A stretch of 64,000 bases of DNA from JAGQRJ01 sp041402045 (GTDB lineage: Bacteria > Planctomycetota > J058). The stretch is taken from positions 62,001-126,000 of the forward strand of contig JAWKSZ010000014.1 in NCBI GenBank assembly GCA_041402045.1, in the 5' to 3' direction. The notes under the pieces were generated by a model, which saw nothing but the letters and a program-made list of their open reading frames with translations, made no database searches and had not been told where the DNA came from. The translations under genes and the position numbers were made by a program. Each line of letters starts with the position of its first letter. Positions within the stretch are counted from its first letter, which is position 1. Below are positions 16,378 to 25,544 of the stretch, piece after piece.

Positions 16378-17393
16378 TCGATCAGCTTGCCCTCGAGCAG
16401 GCCCTGGCCGAACTCGGCGCCGAGGGCGTCGGCGATCAGGTCGTCCTCGCTGTAGCCGGTGCCGTTGCCCAGCTGCAGGTTGACCTCGTCCACGACCTCC
16501 TTGATCCAGCCCACGGCGAAGCTGCCGCTGGCGTTACTGCGGTGGGCGAGGATCGCGCTGGCGAAGAAGTGCTCGAACTTGTCGTGCACGTCGGGGGAGT
16601 CGATCCCCGGGAGCTGGCGCAGGGGGACGTCGCGCTGGTCGACCATGAACGCGAAGCTGAGCTCGAGGGCGGCGCGGTCGGTGGGCTCCAGGCCGCGGGC
16701 CACGCGGAACACCTGCGCGGGGGTCCAGGGGGCGGGCACCTGGTTCATGCGCTCGCGCATGCGGCGGGTGTCCTCGACGGTGGTCGCGCCGCGGAGCTCC
16801 TCGAGGCCGCGGGAGCCGGGCTTGACCAGGTCCCACACCGCGCGGGTGGTGCCCCAGGTCGCGGTGGCCTGACGCAGGACCGGGGCGTTGCGGGTCAAGG
16901 ATTGCTCGCGACGCACGGGCTCGCCGAGCTCGTCCTGGCTGGGGTGGCGGTAGCGGGTGCCGCGCCGGGTCTGGACGGCCTCGGGCGCCTGCTCGCGGCG
17001 CTGGGCGCCGAGGTTGCCCACCGGCTGGCCGTCGCGGTAGAGCACGCCGGTCAGCTCGCGGCCGTCGTTGGTCAGGAGCAGGCTCAGGCGGGGCGCGTCG
17101 CCGGACGTCGAGGCCGACGCCTCCTCGCCCAGGAGCGCGCCGCGCAGACCCACGGAGGGCTTGGCCGGAGCCGAGCCCGCGAGCTCGAAGCGGTAGAGGC
17201 CGGCGCCGAGCTTGGTCGCCTCGCCGCGCAGGCCGTTCTTCAGGACGACCTCGATCCCCTTGCTGCCGTCGGGGTGGAAGATCCGACGCACGGTGCCTTG
17301 CACCGGCTCGCCCTCCAGGGATCCACGCACCTCGATCTCGCCACCGAAGGCCACTGCCGTCAGCAGCAGCCACACCGCACTCAGCCTCGTCAC
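16374..17393 (-). CDS. Exported protein with C-terminal YfiM/DUF2279-like domain
   Basis: A 339-residue protein. The GTG at 17393, preceded by GAGAGGGAGCGGAGG, gives a clean signal peptide (VTRLSAVWLLLTAVAFGGE). Residues 20-130 are strand-rich (VQGTVRRIFHPDGSKGIEVV, LTGVLYRDGQPVGNLG). The C-terminal 90 residues contain DKFEHFFASAILAHR, IKEVVDEV and DDLIADALGAEFGQ, which match the His/Phe, KE(V/L)xD and D(L/I)xADxxGA pattern of the YfiM/DUF2279 family. Function unknown; the location is probably the periplasm or outer membrane. Its stop overlaps the stop of the facing gene. Confidence 0.75.
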   Translation of the reverse strand: MTRLSAVWLLLTAVAFGGEIEVRGSLEGEPVQGTVRRIFHPDGSKGIEVVLKNGLRGEATKLGAGLYRFELAGSAPAKPSVGLRGALLGEEASASTSGDAPRLSLLLTNDGRELTGVLYRDGQPVGNLGAQRREQAPEAVQTRRGTRYRHPSQDELGEPVRREQSLTRNAPVLRQATATWGTTRAVWDLVKPGSRGLEELRGATTVEDTRRMRERMNQVPAPWTPAQVFRVARGLEPTDRAALELSFAFMVDQRDVPLRQLPGIDSPDVHDKFEHFFASAILAHRSNASGSFAVGWIKEVVDEVNLQLGNGTGYSEDDLIADALGAEFGQGLLEGKLID

Positions 17394-17602
17394 GCCTCCG
17401 CTCCCTCTCCAGGCCACCCAGCGCACGGGGCGGGCCAACGAAGGCAGCAGGACTTATGGGCGGCGCGGGCCGCTCCTGCAACGCTCGCGGGGCGGCTGCG
17501 ACGGAGCGCCCGGGGAGCGAGACGAACCGCCTGCGAGCGCAGGGCTTAGGGGGCGTCCGGGGTCCGATCGACGGCCCCCGGACGGCCTTCGCGGGGCTCG
17601 GC

Positions 17603-18498
17603 TCAGGAAATGAGCCGCAACAACCCGACCCCCAGCACCAGGACCGCGACGAGCTGCTCGTTGCGTTCGCCCTTGAGCAGGAGCAGCCCCATGCCGATCA
17701 CCATGCAGCCGATCCCGAACCAGCGCACGAAGTAGCCGAACACGCCCATGACCGCGGCGTTGCTCAGGGCCTCGGCCTGCTCGCGGTCGAGCTGGGCCTG
17801 GGTGACCTCCTCGTGCCAGTCGTCGTAGTTGGAGATCCACCACTGGTAGCGGCGCTGGTAGTAGTCGCGGCGCTCCTCGGCCTTCCACTCCTCGCCCTTC
17901 TCCTTGGCCTTGTCCCGCCAGTCCTCGTACTGCTTGATCTCGGAGGCGGGCACGTCGACGGTGCCCTTGCCGTCCTCGACCTTCCAGAAGGCCCAGTTGT
18001 GGTCGGTGGAGTCCGGATTCGGCGGCCAGCGCGGGGCGTTGGGCTCCTTGGTGGGGAAGCCCCAGTGGAAGTTCTCCACCGACTCCGCCGACGCGCGCAG
18101 GCTCGCGGCCTTGGTCCGGGTCCAGTTCTGGAGGAAGGTGCAGGTGCCGAACACCAGGAACCCGAGCAAGAACAGCGCCTTGCCCGCGGTCGAGAGCGGG
18201 CTCCCGCTCGTGCCCAGGAGCTTCTGCAGGTCGGTGGCGGAGACCGGCAACCCCGCGAGGGCCGCCTGCACGCTGGCCGCCGCGTTCTGCGCCGTCTGCT
18301 GCGCGGTCGCGCCCGCTGAAGGGGCAGGCGCCGGAGCGGGGGCCGGGCGGGGCGCGGGCGCCGGGCCGGGCGCGGGGGCAGGCGCAGGCGCAGGCGCCGG
18401 GGCAGGACCCGGCGCGGGCGCGGGCGCCGGCTGCGGTCCGCCAAACGGGGCGGGGGCGGGCTGCCGGGCGGCGGCGGGGGCGGCGGCTGGTCGGACAC
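17603..18498 (-). CDS. Membrane protein with Pro/Ala-rich N-terminal linker (frame break)
   Basis: From about 18440 leftwards the frame reads a long PAPAPAPG-type linker. A helix follows (ALFLLGFLVFGTCTFL), then a charged aromatic region (KQYEDWRDKAKEKGEEW, RRDYYQRRYQWWISNYDDWH), then two membrane helices (VMGVFGYFVRWFGIGCMVIG, VAVLVLGVGLLRLIS). The only in-frame start is a GTG at 18271 inside the linker. A much better start is the GTG at 18498, with AGGAG 6 bases before it, reading MSDQPPPPPPPG, but that lies in another frame. One base change in the C run near 18465 would join them. The Trp/Tyr-rich middle is unusual. No family is recognised. Confidence 0.65.
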
Positions 18499-18550
18499 GG
18501 GACGCTCCTCTCTGGGTCGAGAGAGGATAACGGCGAAGCCGGACGCGCGC

Positions 18551-19873
18551 TTAGCTCGCCCGGCGCTCCTCGGGAGGCGTGAAGGGATCGAACACCGCGT
18601 AGGCGAAGGGGTCGCGCGCCAGGGGGTCGAAGGGGTCGCGGGGGTCGAAGTCCCGCGACTGCACGCGCGGCGGCCGCGAGGCCTGGCGGCGCGGGGGCGG
18701 GGTCCTGTCGACCTCGCACACCTCGGTCTCGAAGGCCGGGTTCCCGCCCAGGAGCCCGAGCCCGGACTCGGGGCCCTCGAGCTGCGAGAGCTGGGACTCG
18801 AAGGCGGCGGCGCGGCGGCTGACCTCGTCGGCGCGCTGGAACACGGCGTCCACCTGATCGCGCCGGAGGCGGCCGCTGGGGGCGTCGAGCCGGGGCAGGG
18901 GCGGCGGCGGGGGCGGCAGCGGCGGCTGCTCGCCGAGGCAGGGGCCCTCGGAGGACTCCTCCCAGCGGCGGAGCAGGTCGGCCATCCAGTCCACCAGGCC
19001 GTTCGCCCGCGCGATCGTGCGCTGACGCTCCTCCGCCGAGAGCACCTTGCGGTAGCGCGCGTCGGCCTGGGCGGGCGGCGGCTGCAGGGGCTGGGCGGGC
19101 TGCTGCGGGTGAACGGGCTGCGCCTGCCGCGCGGGCTGAGTCGGCGTGGGACGCGGCAGGGCCTGCGTCGGGCGCTGGTGAACCGGGCGCTGCTGCGCGG
19201 GCTGAGCCGGGCGCTGCAGGGGCTGCGTGGGGCGCTCGTGCGCCGGCGGCTGCTGCGCCGGACGCTGGACGGGCTGGACCTCGCTCCGCGTGCGGCCGGC
19301 GTCGCTGCCGAGGGCGACCTCCGGCGCGGAGCCGAGCAACCACACCTCCGAGGCGCTCAGCGCGCCGCTGCCGAGGGGGGTCGGGCGGCCGCCGCTGACC
19401 ACCGCCTCCTGCGCGGGGGGCGGTCCCAGGGGACGCACGGCGGGGTGCCGGCGGGACGCGTGCTTGGGCTTGGGCAGGCGTCGGGTCGTCCTCTTCTCGG
19501 GGCGGATCGCCGGCTGGCTCGCGGCCGCGGGCTTCGCCTTCCTCGGCTTCGGCTTGGGGTCGAGCTTGGCCTTCCGCTTAGGGCGGGGCGCCTGGACCAC
19601 GCGCTCCGAGGCGAGCTGGTCCATCCACGAGAGGACGCACTCGATCGACTCCTCGGTGGGAGCGCGAAAGCTGCGGTCGGGTCCTACCTCGTGCCTGCCG
19701 GGGACGACCTCGCGCTCAGCGTCGTCCATCCAGTTGAAGAGGCCTTCTACGCTGTCGCTCAAACCCACGTCGGCTCCCGGTCGCAACCACCCATCAGCCG
19801 AATGCAGTGCAAACGCCAGTCCTGCCTCCCGCGCCTCGCCTCGTAAGGACTTAGCGCGTCCGCTCCTGTTCAC
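18551..19873 (-). CDS. Low-complexity protein with three V/I-x-x-L-x-x-W-M motifs
   Basis: A 440-residue, mostly disordered protein rich in Pro, Arg, Gln and Lys, with a central QRPAQ/PAQP-type repeat section (about residues 200-275). Three short amphipathic helices look alike: SVEGLFNWMDD near residue 40, SIECVLSWMDQL near residue 78 and RANGLVDWMADLLRRW near residue 300. They could be repeated docking motifs for a partner. A run of DPFDPLARDPFAYAVFDPF at the C-terminus is also repetitive. No signal peptide or membrane segment. It is divergent from the ClpP-like protease gene at 19993. Function unknown. Confidence 0.65.
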   Translation of the reverse strand: MNRSGRAKSLRGEAREAGLAFALHSADGWLRPGADVGLSDSVEGLFNWMDDAEREVVPGRHEVGPDRSFRAPTEESIECVLSWMDQLASERVVQAPRPKRKAKLDPKPKPRKAKPAAASQPAIRPEKRTTRRLPKPKHASRRHPAVRPLGPPPAQEAVVSGGRPTPLGSGALSASEVWLLGSAPEVALGSDAGRTRSEVQPVQRPAQQPPAHERPTQPLQRPAQPAQQRPVHQRPTQALPRPTPTQPARQAQPVHPQQPAQPLQPPPAQADARYRKVLSAEERQRTIARANGLVDWMADLLRRWEESSEGPCLGEQPPLPPPPPPLPRLDAPSGRLRRDQVDAVFQRADEVSRRAAAFESQLSQLEGPESGLGLLGGNPAFETEVCEVDRTPPPRRQASRPPRVQSRDFDPRDPFDPLARDPFAYAVFDPFTPPEERRAS

Positions 19874-19992
19874 GAGCCCGTATGCGTCTCAGGCGGGATC
19901 TCCGTTCGCACATAGCTTGCTGCAGCGAACCCCTCACGCGCGCGCACCGCATGGGGATAATGCCGCCTCACCCCCAGCCGATCGGAGACCGC

Positions 19993-21429
19993 ATGAAGAC
20001 CCTCCCCCGCCTCGCGCTGTGCGTGGCGCTCGTCGCGCCCGCGCTCTACGCGCAGGACGCGCCCACCGCCGAGCAGGTCGAGCAACTGCGCACGGAGAAG
20101 GCCAAGCTCGAGGCCGAGCTCGAGGCCCTGCGCAACGCCCACCAGCGCGAAGTCGCCAAGCTCGAGGCCGAGTCCGAGCACCTCGCCGCCAAGGCCAAGC
20201 TCGAGGAGCAGAAGCTCGACGCCGAGCTCGCCGCGCAGCGCGCGGAGCTGCAGCGCCTCGAGGCCGCGACCTCGCTGGCCAAGGCCAAGCTCGAGCAAGA
20301 CCGCGACGCCCGCCGCGCCAAGCTCGAGACCCTCGACGACCGGGAGAAGCTGCGCGAGTTCGAGGAGCTGGGCGAGCTCAAGGCCAAGAAGGAGCGCATG
20401 GAGCTCGAAGCCGAGGTCGACCGGGTGAAGCTCCAGCGTGAGCTCGCCGACGCCATGGCCCAGAAGGAGCGGATCGACGCCGAGAACGAGCGCCTGAGCG
20501 CCGAGCTGCGCAAGCTCGAGCTCGAGTCCGCCGCCGAGCGGATCCGGATCAACGCCGAGAGCAACCGTCTGAACTTCAGCCGCCTGCAGCTCGACAGCCA
20601 GCAGGCCATGCAGCGCGCCAAGCTCCAGGAGCTCGAGCACGCGATCGAGCTGCGCCGCGCCCAGGAGCGGCTCAAGGACGTGGTCGCCCAGGAGGTCGCC
20701 TACGCCGAGGCGCCCTTCGCCGACGGCGTGCTCACGATCACCGACCGCCGGATCTCGCTCAACGAGCCGATCATTACCGGCACCGCGGACTACGTCTGCG
20801 AGCGGATCCACTTCTTCAACAACCAGTCCGCCGCGCCGATCTTCATCGTGATCGACTCCTGCCCCGGCGGCTCGGTCATGGAGGGCTACCGGATCGTCAA
20901 GGCCATGCAGGCGAGCAAGGCCCCGATCCACGTGGTGGTCAAGTCCTTCGCCGCGAGCATGGCGGCGATCATTACCACGCTCGCGGACAAGTCCTACGCC
21001 TACCCCAACGCCGTGATCCTGCACCACCAAATGAGCACCGGCGCCAACGGCAACATGACCCAGATCCGCGAGCAGTACGAGGAGGCCCAGGAGTGGGCCA
21101 AGCGGCTCATGGGTCCGGTGTGCAAGAAGATCGGCGTGGCCCCCGAGGAGTGGGTCAAGCAGATGTACGCCAAGAACTCGACCGGCGACTGGGCCGAGTT
21201 CGCCACCGAAGCCCAGCAGCTCAAGTGGGTGGGGAACATTTGCAACGAGATCCGCGAGGCCGGGATCGTCGAGCGCCCCGACGGCGCGCCGCCGCGCCCC
21301 TGGTACTTCACCCTGTTCGGCGAGGTCGAGGTCGACGCCGAGGGCAAGCCCTTCCGCTACCTCCCCCGGCTCGGCCCCTACGACTTCTACTGGCTGCACA
21401 ACCGCGACAACTACTGGCGCACGCGGTAG
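19993..21429 (+). CDS. Exported ClpP-fold protease with long coiled-coil N-terminus
   Basis: A 478-residue protein. A signal peptide (MKTLPRLALCVALVAPALYA) is followed by about 200 residues of uninterrupted charged coiled coil (residues 25-230). A ClpP/crotonase-fold domain then starts at about 245 (RISLNEPIITGTADYVCERI). The ClpP signatures are visible: IDSCPGGSVMEGY, the nucleophile in KSFAASMAAIITTLAD, and the His in AVILHHQMSTG; NSTGDWAEFATEAQQLKWV aligns with the region holding the third triad residue. Cytoplasmic ClpP has no signal peptide and no coiled coil, so this is an exported relative without an AAA partner in view. A GGAG 9 bases upstream supports the ATG. A strong hairpin follows, and the membrane-tethered sigma factor gene comes next. 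Confidence 0.85.
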   Translation: MKTLPRLALCVALVAPALYAQDAPTAEQVEQLRTEKAKLEAELEALRNAHQREVAKLEAESEHLAAKAKLEEQKLDAELAAQRAELQRLEAATSLAKAKLEQDRDARRAKLETLDDREKLREFEELGELKAKKERMELEAEVDRVKLQRELADAMAQKERIDAENERLSAELRKLELESAAERIRINAESNRLNFSRLQLDSQQAMQRAKLQELEHAIELRRAQERLKDVVAQEVAYAEAPFADGVLTITDRRISLNEPIITGTADYVCERIHFFNNQSAAPIFIVIDSCPGGSVMEGYRIVKAMQASKAPIHVVVKSFAASMAAIITTLADKSYAYPNAVILHHQMSTGANGNMTQIREQYEEAQEWAKRLMGPVCKKIGVAPEEWVKQMYAKNSTGDWAEFATEAQQLKWVGNICNEIREAGIVERPDGAPPRPWYFTLFGEVEVDAEGKPFRYLPRLGPYDFYWLHNRDNYWRTR

Positions 21430-21450
21430 GTACGCCCCTTTCGACGCGCC

Positions 21451-21475
21451 GGGGCCGCCCTTTGGGGCGGCCCCG
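21451..21475 (+). terminator. Intrinsic terminator-like hairpin after the ClpP-like gene
   Basis: GGGGCCGCC pairs with GGCGGCCCC around a short CTTTGG loop, 21 bases after the stop. The T tract is weak (GCTGTGGTTT), so termination efficiency is uncertain. Confidence 0.6.
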
Positions 21476-21694
21476 CTGTGGTTTAGGGTCGAACGTCGAG
21501 AGCGGAGCGAGGACTCCTTGGTCGCGACCATGACCGCCACCCTGATCGCGTCTCGAGCGCCAGCCCAGGCCGAGCAGGCTCAGTAACCACAGACACCACA
21601 GGCCAATAGGAGCTTTCTCGGAAAACCCTGACCCCGCTCGATGCAGATCGCGGGCGGCGGCCAATCCCTCCTGAAACCCCTTCAGGAGAGAATC

Positions 21695-24600
21695 ATGCTC
21701 ATGTCCGAGACCCACCGGAGCCTGCTCGCCCGCTACGCCCAGACCCAGGACCCCGAGCTGGCCGAGGCCCTGGTCTCGGACGCCTGGCCCCTGGCGTATC
21801 GGGTGTGCCGCAAGGCGCTGGGCGACGCCCAGCGCGCCGAGGACGCCGCCCAGGAGGCGGTGATCCGCCTGCTCGAGCTCGCCGACCGCTTCGAGGCCGA
21901 CCGCCGCTTCGAGCCCTGGGTCGCCGCGTTGGCCGCCAACGTGGCCCGCGAGCACGCCCGCTCTCAGGGCCGACGCCAGCGCCGCGAAGAGCGCGCCGCG
22001 CGCCCGGCGGGCTTCCTCGAGCAGGGCGCCGACCGCCTGGAGCTGGACGAGGTGCGCGCCGCGGTGCTCGCGCTGCCCGAGGAGGTGCGCGAGCCGGTGG
22101 TCCTGCACTACTACGGCGGGCTGACCTACCGCGAGGTGGCCGTCGAGACCGGCGTCAGCGAAGGCACCGCCGCCTCGCGGATCCGCTCGGGCAAGCAGCA
22201 GCTCAAGGCTCGGCTGCAGGAGGCGGGCTACTCCGTGAGCAGCGTGACCGCGGCCCTGGGCTGGCTGCAGGCGACCCTCGAGGTCGAGGTGCCCCCCGCG
22301 CCAGGGGTGAGCGTCCTGCGCCGTCGGCCGCCGGCGCGGCCCGTCCTGGGCGCGCCGCTCCTCGGCGGGCTCGCGCTGCTCGTGGTGGCCGGCGCGCTGG
22401 GCGTGGCGCTCTGGCCGGCTCGGGCCCCGGCCGGCCCCGAGGCCCCGGCTCCCGGCGACGTGGCCTCCGTCGCCAGCGAGGCCGACGAGGGCGCGCCGGG
22501 CGACGGAGCACCCGCGGCCCCCACCGCCACCGCGCCGGCGCAGCAGGTCGGGGACCCGCCGCGGGAGGCGGCGCCCCCCGGCGCGGACGTCGCCGTCGCC
22601 CGGGTTCAGGTCCGGCTCCAGGGCCAGGGCGAGCTGAACCAGCCCTGGGTGCTCCCTCTCCCGCAGCCCGAGGTCGAGGCCGAGCTCGAGCCCCTGCTGC
22701 AGGACGTGCTGCGCGGGATCGGGCGCCGCGGCGGCGCGGGGGCGGCGAGCGCTCCGGGCCCCGAGGGGTTCGCCTTCGAGCTCGCGCCCGGCAGCTACTG
22801 GCTGGTGGCCGGGGCCGCGGGCCACGGGACCGCGGTCCAGCCCCTGCGCGTCACGCCCGGCGAGCAGACGGTGACGGTAAGCCTGCCCTACGTGGGGGTG
22901 GCCCAGCTCGAGGTCGAGGTCGCCGACGTCCACGGTCAACTCTTGCTCGAGCGCGAGCTGAGCTTCAGCCTCGCCCGCCCAGGGCAGGCGGTGCGCGCCA
23001 CGATCCTGCGAACCGACGCTCAGGGGGTCGCGCGCCTGGACGTCCCCGCCGGCGCGAGCACCCTCTACGCCACCGACCCCGAGGCCGGGCGCACCTCCGC
23101 CGCCTCCCTCGAGCTCGCTCCGGGCAGCGCGCAGCGCGTGCGCCTGTCCTTCCAGGACGCCCAGCGCGGGCTGCGGGTGCGGGTGCTCGACCGCGTGGGG
23201 AACCCCGTCTCGGGCGCCGCGGTGGCGGTGGCGCCGGCGGTGCCCGAGTCCTTCGGCGCGGCGATCCAGGACGTGCTGCGCCTCCCCGCCCGCGAAGGCA
23301 CGGTGTTCAGCGGTCCCGACGGCGTGGCCGAGTTCTCCGAGCTCGACGCGACCTGGTATGCGGCCGCCCTGGCCGTCGCGCGCCACGAGACCTGGGGCGG
23401 GCGCAGCCAGACGGTGGCCCTCGACGACCCCAGCGCGCCCGCCGAGGTCACGCTGACCCTCGACGAGCCGCTCGAGGGCGGTCACCTCGCGGTGCACCTC
23501 TACGCCGGGGAGGGTCGCGACCGTCCCCTGGTGCGCGGCGACCCGCAGGAGGTGAGCTTCAACTACGCGCTCCAGGGCGCCGCGGTCCAGCGCTACGGCG
23601 GCTCCTTCCGCGCCGAGGACGACGGCACCCACACCGTGCACGTCTACGACCTGCCCCCGGGTCCGCTCCAGGTCAGCTTCTGGGGGAGCGCCGCCGGGAC
23701 GACCTACGCGGCCCACACCGGGCGGGTCGAGATCCGGCGCGGCCAGCTCGTCGACCTCGAGCTGCACTTCGAGGTCGAGGCCCTCGAGGCCACGCTGCAG
23801 GTGCTCGACCCCGACGGCGCGCCCTTCCGCGGCTCGGTGGCGTGGGTCCCGCCGGTCGCTCCCGACCAGCGGGTGGGCCTCACCGACCGCCAGCCCGGGC
23901 GCTTCACCCTCGACGTGCACCCCGCGCGACCCTACGGGATCGTGGCGTGGGGCCCGGGCACCCTGCCGACCCGCGTCGACGGGATCGAGCCCGCCGCGGA
24001 CGCGCAGGTCACGCTCCCCGCGGGGGGGAGCTACGAGGTCCAGGTCGTGGACCCGGCCGGGGCGCCGATCGCCGGGGCGGCGCTGACCTGCGACGGCCTC
24101 GGCGCCTGGCAGACCTGGACCGGCGACAGCGGGAGCTACGCCACCGACGCCGACGGGCGGCTCGCGCTCCAGGGGGTGATCGAACGGTCGCTGCCGGTGG
24201 TCGCCACCGCCCGCGGCTACCGCCGCGCCGCGGGGACGCTGAGCCCCGACGCGCCGACCTTGCGCCTGGTGCTCGCGCCCGAGCCGGAGGGCCCGCAGCT
24301 CCCGCTGCTCGGGCCGCGCGCCCAGGCCTCCCTCAGCGGGCGGGTCGTCGACGCCCAGGGCGCGCCCCTGGTCGGGGTCGCGTTCCAGGCGATCGGGCCC
24401 AGCGGCTACGGCGCCGGACGCCGCGAGCGCTCCCGCGCCGACGGCGGGTTCTTCCTGCCGAAGTGCGAGGCCGGCGAGGTCGTGGTCCGCGCCTACCGCG
24501 GCGACCTGGGCCTCAGCGCGCCGGTGGTCGTGCAGGTCGAGGAGGACGCCGCGGTCAGCGAGCTCGAGCTCGTGCTGCGCCCGGGGGTGCGGCTCGCGGG

Positions 24601-24859
24601 CCGGGTCGTCCGGCCGGAGCTCAGCGGCGAGGAGCGGGTCTCGCTCCTCGACGCCGAGGGCCGCGACTGGAGCCGCCTCGGCGGTAAGCACTCCTATGGC
24701 GTGCAGGTGAACCCCGCGGGCGGCTTCGACCTCGGCCCCCTCCCGCCGGGGACCTGGACCCTCGTGGTCAAGAGCGACAAGCGCGGCCACGAGCTGACGC
24801 GGCGGACCGTGGAGCTCGTCGCCGGCGCGCCCCTCGAGGTCGAGCTCTCGGTCGAGTAG
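21695..24859 (+). CDS. ECF sigma factor fused to a transmembrane helix and a large extracytoplasmic region
   Basis: A 1054-residue chimera. Residues 5-75 are sigma region 2 (LVSDAWPLAYRVCRKALGD, AQEAVIRLLELADRF, FEPWVAALAANVAREHAR). Residues 110-175 are region 4 (VRAAVLALPEEVREPVVLHY, LTYREVAVETGVSEGTAASRI), complete with the helix-turn-helix. A single transmembrane helix lies at about 222-243 (LLGGLALLVVAGALGVALW). The remaining 800 residues are beta-sandwich domains of the carboxypeptidase-regulatory type, such as LSGRVVDAQGAPLVGVAFQ near residue 880. Topology predicts sigma inside and the large part outside. A canonical AGGAG sets the ATG at 21695. No separate anti-sigma gene is adjacent; the C-terminal half may replace it. 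ECF proteins with extensions are known from planctomycetes. Confidence 0.9.
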   Translation: MLMSETHRSLLARYAQTQDPELAEALVSDAWPLAYRVCRKALGDAQRAEDAAQEAVIRLLELADRFEADRRFEPWVAALAANVAREHARSQGRRQRREERAARPAGFLEQGADRLELDEVRAAVLALPEEVREPVVLHYYGGLTYREVAVETGVSEGTAASRIRSGKQQLKARLQEAGYSVSSVTAALGWLQATLEVEVPPAPGVSVLRRRPPARPVLGAPLLGGLALLVVAGALGVALWPARAPAGPEAPAPGDVASVASEADEGAPGDGAPAAPTATAPAQQVGDPPREAAPPGADVAVARVQVRLQGQGELNQPWVLPLPQPEVEAELEPLLQDVLRGIGRRGGAGAASAPGPEGFAFELAPGSYWLVAGAAGHGTAVQPLRVTPGEQTVTVSLPYVGVAQLEVEVADVHGQLLLERELSFSLARPGQAVRATILRTDAQGVARLDVPAGASTLYATDPEAGRTSAASLELAPGSAQRVRLSFQDAQRGLRVRVLDRVGNPVSGAAVAVAPAVPESFGAAIQDVLRLPAREGTVFSGPDGVAEFSELDATWYAAALAVARHETWGGRSQTVALDDPSAPAEVTLTLDEPLEGGHLAVHLYAGEGRDRPLVRGDPQEVSFNYALQGAAVQRYGGSFRAEDDGTHTVHVYDLPPGPLQVSFWGSAAGTTYAAHTGRVEIRRGQLVDLELHFEVEALEATLQVLDPDGAPFRGSVAWVPPVAPDQRVGLTDRQPGRFTLDVHPARPYGIVAWGPGTLPTRVDGIEPAADAQVTLPAGGSYEVQVVDPAGAPIAGAALTCDGLGAWQTWTGDSGSYATDADGRLALQGVIERSLPVVATARGYRRAAGTLSPDAPTLRLVLAPEPEGPQLPLLGPRAQASLSGRVVDAQGAPLVGVAFQAIGPSGYGAGRRERSRADGGFFLPKCEAGEVVVRAYRGDLGLSAPVVVQVEEDAAVSELELVLRPGVRLAGRVVRPELSGEERVSLLDAEGRDWSRLGGKHSYGVQVNPAGGFDLGPLPPGTWTLVVKSDKRGHELTRRTVELVAGAPLEVELSVE

Positions 24860-24923
24860 CCGCTCCCTCCCCTTCCCTCGTTCCTTCCCTTCCGCTTGCC
24901 GTGCTCTGCGGCGAGGAGATCAC

Positions 24924-25544
24924 ATGTCCATGCTTCGACTCGCGCTCTGCGCTTCGCTCTTGCTCGCCGCCCAGGGCTGCGTGCTCCACACCCCGCTCGG
25001 CGACGACGACGGGCGCTGGCCCCTGGTCGCCGCTCCCAGCGGGCAGGAGCCCACGCTCCTGATCCGCCAGGCGAGCTGGCCCAGCGACCTGCGCTACACC
25101 GGTCCGCTCTACGACCTGGACGGGATCGAGGGGGTGGCCGAAGGGTCCCGCGCGTTCTCGCAGGTCGGCTACCAGCTCGGCTTCGCCGACTACGCCCAGA
25201 CCACCGACTACACCCTGGACCTGCGCTACGGCAGCGAGGTCGCGGTCGAGTGGTACAGCTACCTGGGCCTGATCCCGGGGCTGCCCCTGGTCGGGCACAC
25301 CGACTTCTCCCTGGCCTGCACGGTCCTCGACCGCGAGCACCGCGAGCTGGGGACGGTCGAGGTGCAGCGGCGCAAGACGCTGGCGGCCTGGCTCGTGCTC
25401 GCGCCCTGCAACCTGCTCCTGAGCCCGTTCGAGGCCCCCGGGACCTGGGCCCGCGAGCACGACCTCATGGTCGCGGGCATGCTGCGCGAGGCGCTGCGCG
25501 AGGCCGACCGTCGCTTCGCGCTGGGCCTCAGCGACCCTCAGTAG
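24924..25544 (+). CDS. Lipoprotein of unknown function
   Basis: A 206-residue protein with a lipoprotein signal (MLRLALCASLLLAAQGC, with the acylated Cys at about residue 19). A GAGGAG site lies 7 bases before the ATG. The mature part contains QLGFADYAQTTDYTLDLRYG and a hydrophobic stretch around YSYLGLIPGLPLVGHTDF. It resembles a general periplasmic lipoprotein fold seen in unknown gene families; I cannot name it. It lies 65 bases after the sigma-fusion gene on the same strand, so it may share its transcript. Its end overlaps the facing membrane protein gene by 7 bases. Confidence 0.75.
   Translation: MSMLRLALCASLLLAAQGCVLHTPLGDDDGRWPLVAAPSGQEPTLLIRQASWPSDLRYTGPLYDLDGIEGVAEGSRAFSQVGYQLGFADYAQTTDYTLDLRYGSEVAVEWYSYLGLIPGLPLVGHTDFSLACTVLDREHRELGTVEVQRRKTLAAWLVLAPCNLLLSPFEAPGTWAREHDLMVAGMLREALREADRRFALGLSDPQ

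Noticed and set aside
21308..24790. 1160-codon open frame antisense to the sigma-fusion gene
   Set aside because: Composition is Arg/Gly/His/Ala-rich shadow coding typical of high G+C, and the sense strand has clear domains.
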